The notes under the pieces were generated by a model. The model was not told where the DNA came from and did not search any database. It saw only the letters and a program-made list of their open reading frames with translations. Shown in pieces: positions 30,853 through 32,450 of a DNA stretch of 32,450 bases. The position numbers and the translations under genes were made by a program. The stretch is from Rheinheimera sp. (GTDB taxonomy: Bacteria; Pseudomonadota; Gammaproteobacteria; Enterobacterales; Alteromonadaceae): positions 1 to 32,450 of the forward strand of contig NZ_JAVBXS010000103.1 in the NCBI RefSeq assembly GCF_030824435.1, written 5' to 3'. Every line of letters begins with the position of its first letter. The first letter of the stretch is position 1.

Positions 30853-31749
30853 TCAAGCACTGATCTTCTGGGTTTTATTGCGATATTGCTGGGGTGTCAT
30901 GTGCAGCTCTTGCTGAAAAATATCGTAAAACCTGCTGATAGAACCAAAACCTGCTTCAATGGCAATATTTAAAACACCTTGTTCGGTGTCGACCAAAAGT
31001 GCCTGGGCATGTAATAACCGCAGTCGGTTAATGTATTGTTTTATCGAGATTTTCATTACGCGGTGAAATAACTTCATTGCATAATTGGGGTGCAGGCCAG
31101 TGACAGCAGCCACGTCCGGGATGGTAATTTTCTGATCATAATGGTCGGCGATATACCGCAGCATAGTGTCGATATGCGACAAACCAGCCACCGGGTTTTT
31201 CTGCTCTTTACGGGTGCTTTTATCGGCCGTTTTATCGGCACCAAAAGTCTGATAACTTTCCACCGACATACGGCGGATGCGGCCACGAATTTCACTAACC
31301 ACCTGCGCCGTTAAAGCATCGTTTTTCTGGTTTAAATCTTTGTCCCATAACTGCGTCAGCTCTACATCGGTCTGATGGGTTTGGTCTGCCACCAGCACTT
31401 CCCCCCGCAGCAAAGCGCCAATAAATTCACTGGGAAACTTCCACTGCTGAAAAGCCTGCAACGGAATATAAATATTCACCATATAACCGTCACCAAAACT
31501 GGCGGTGAGCTGATGCGGAATAGAAGCCCAAAACAAAATCATGCGCCCTTGTGGCACATAAATTTTGCGGCCATTCATTAAATATTCGGCTTCGCAGTTA
31601 AATAGAAAATTTACTTCAATATGGCCATGCCAGTGGCTATGCGGCATTACGTCGGGGTTATGAATACGAAAACCAAATTTGTGTTCGTTGCCCTGCCGCG
31701 TTAACGGGCTGCTGTAGTCAAAAATAATGCGGTTAAGCCACTCTTGCAT
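30853..31749 (-). CDS. MelR-like AraC-family transcriptional regulator
   Basis: 298 residues; GGAGG six bases before the ATG at 31749. The N-terminal cupin sugar-binding domain includes MPHSHWHGHIEVNFLFNCEA, YLMNGRKIYVPQGRMILFW and ASIPHQL. From memory this strongly resembles E. coli MelR, the melibiose regulator (WHGHIEVN..., QGHITLFWACTPHQL). A charged linker (about 165-185) leads to two helix-turn-helix motifs: KITIPDVAAVTGLHPNYAMKLF and GVLNIAIEAGFGSISRFYDIF, with the closing FxxxxHMTPQQYRN signature. It is likely to control the adjacent glycosidase gene and possibly GH97. With MelR as model, the inducer is an alpha-galactoside or similar sugar. This is inference. Confidence 0.92.
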   Translation of the reverse strand: MQEWLNRIIFDYSSPLTRQGNEHKFGFRIHNPDVMPHSHWHGHIEVNFLFNCEAEYLMNGRKIYVPQGRMILFWASIPHQLTASFGDGYMVNIYIPLQAFQQWKFPSEFIGALLRGEVLVADQTHQTDVELTQLWDKDLNQKNDALTAQVVSEIRGRIRRMSVESYQTFGADKTADKSTRKEQKNPVAGLSHIDTMLRYIADHYDQKITIPDVAAVTGLHPNYAMKLFHRVMKISIKQYINRLRLLHAQALLVDTEQGVLNIAIEAGFGSISRFYDIFQQELHMTPQQYRNKTQKISA

Positions 31750-31813
31750 ACCCTGCCTCCTGTATTGGCCATTGTTGTGTTGGTTGTTTTGCGCTTGTTG
31801 TTTTGTGTTTGTA

Positions 31814-31825
31814 GTTTCCGGAAAC
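31814..31825. promoter_or_regulatory. Perfect 12-base palindrome upstream of the AraC gene
   Basis: GTTTCCGGAAAC reads the same on both strands and lies 65 bases from the regulator start, within its likely leader. It is a candidate operator for a dimeric repressor. No protein is assigned. Confidence 0.35.
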
Positions 31826-31958
31826 GGCCGCAGCTAAAGCTCGACTTGCAGACCACAGCTGTTTACCCGTTGCCGCCCGCCACTTTTTCCAACTGTTTTT
31901 TGCAACAACCAGGGGCACAACCGTGATGGTGCTTTTGTTTTAGATAAAACTGATACTA

Positions 31959-31976
31959 CATATTGTATACAGTATG
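31959..31976. promoter_or_regulatory. 18-base near-palindrome upstream of the AraC gene
   Basis: CATATTGTATACAGTATG is symmetrical about GTATAC except for one base pair (T/G at the fifth positions), 210 bases upstream of the regulator start. The AT-rich core and symmetry suggest a dimeric regulator site. No -35/-10 boxes are assigned with confidence. Confidence 0.35.
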
Positions 31977-32079
31977 CGCAACTTGCAGGTTATAAAATGG
32001 GAATAAGTTGGTGGAAAACGGGAGATGGTTTTAGGTTTGCACCAGCAGCATCTTAAAAGTTGCAGCACTAAAAAACGCA

Positions 32080-32176
32080 GCTGGGTAACCGCAACGCAGA
32101 CGCGCCGTGAATATGTCCCTATAGGCTCGACTGCGGCATCCATGCCGCAGACGGTCTGCTTATGCAGCCACCCAGC
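32080..32176. repeat. 97-base folded interspersed-repeat-like element
   Basis: Outer arms GCTGGGT (32080-32086) and ACCCAGC (32170-32176) pair. Inside them GCAGAC (32096-32101) pairs with GTCTGC (32154-32159), with a short GCA/TGC pair between. A central hairpin CTGCGGCA-TCCA-TGCCGCAG occupies 32131-32150. The text around the hairpin (TGTCCCTATAGGCTCGAC, CATCCATGCCGC) resembles an intergenic element I recall from many Shewanella- and Rheinheimera-type genomes. The overlapping 95-codon frame is an artefact of the repeat. Confidence 0.65.
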
Positions 32177-32450
32177 CGCGCTGTATTTTCTGAACTACTG
32201 GTTTACTTTAACAGCGAGCTTTGTTTTTGCCCTCTGGATCGCTGAAGTTGAGCTTCTCCACCAAATTGGATGGGTTACGCGAAACACAAGAACTTACCCT
32301 ATTGATTATTAAAGCTCAGCTGCGTACATAAACTTTGTAAATATTTGAGGGTGATTTAACTATCCGGGTTCCCCCGCTTTTAAGCTCACCAAAAACTAAT
32401 GCCGCGATAACCACTTGTCGCAAATAATATTTCTGTGTAACTTCGGAGCA
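32177..32450. other. Right-end non-coding stretch
   Basis: No gene, terminator or repeat was recognised. Frames are short and without ribosome-binding sites or domain patterns. The next gene presumably begins beyond the window. Confidence 0.4.

Noticed and set aside
32025-32312. 95-codon forward frame near the right end
   Set aside because: Most of it runs through the folded repeat-like element. No ribosome-binding site or domain.

Overview
The window looks like chromosome of a gammaproteobacterium of the Alteromonadales/Chromatiaceae type. Rheinheimera is my best guess, from the style of the right-hand genes: Gln-rich proteins, many periplasmic binding proteins, GGDEF-EAL proteins and TonB-era glycosidases. 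This is an inference from the sequence alone. It splits sharply in two at about position 10843.

Left part (1 to 10843): an integrated genomic island whose left end lies outside the window. Its right edge is a 56-base 3' fragment of a tRNA-Leu(CAA) gene, running from the anticodon loop to CCA with no 5' half. Two complete, tandem, paralogous tyrosine integrases sit next to it and read away from it. The island cargo, in order, is the C-terminal end of a UvrD-like helicase, a 79-residue orphan, an SRAP/YedK-type abasic-site protein, an SOS-box-controlled umuDC pair, an integron-type gene cassette with a convincing attC site, a second truncated cassette-like gene (DUF2971-like start), an iteron-like repeat array, a SulP anion transporter plus universal stress protein operon, and a Nudix hydrolase. 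The theme is DNA-damage tolerance plus ion and stress homeostasis.

Right part (10844 to 32450): ordinary-looking chromosome. It holds a lipoprotein amidohydrolase, a TPR protein and a DUF4826-like protein. A compact phosphorelay follows (response regulator, Hpt protein, stand-alone receiver and PAS histidine kinase). It converges on a 1033-residue REC-PAS-LOV-GGDEF-EAL-REC protein whose LOV domain has the photoactive cysteine but a leucine in place of the usual signalling glutamine. Next come a periplasmic binding-like protein, a VOC protein, a PG-binding/lysozyme protein, a GH97 glycosidase, an M61-like peptidase, a second binding-like protein, a six-hairpin glycosidase lipoprotein and a MelR-like AraC regulator. 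GH97, the six-hairpin glycosidase and the AraC protein probably form an alpha-glycoside use module. The last 700 bases hold no convincing gene but include candidate operators and a 97-base folded repeat-like element.

Most unusual points: the attC-bounded cassette inside a tRNA-Leu island with no integron integrase in view, the iteron-like array beside it, and the glutamine-less LOV domain in a dual-receiver c-di-GMP enzyme facing a phosphorelay.
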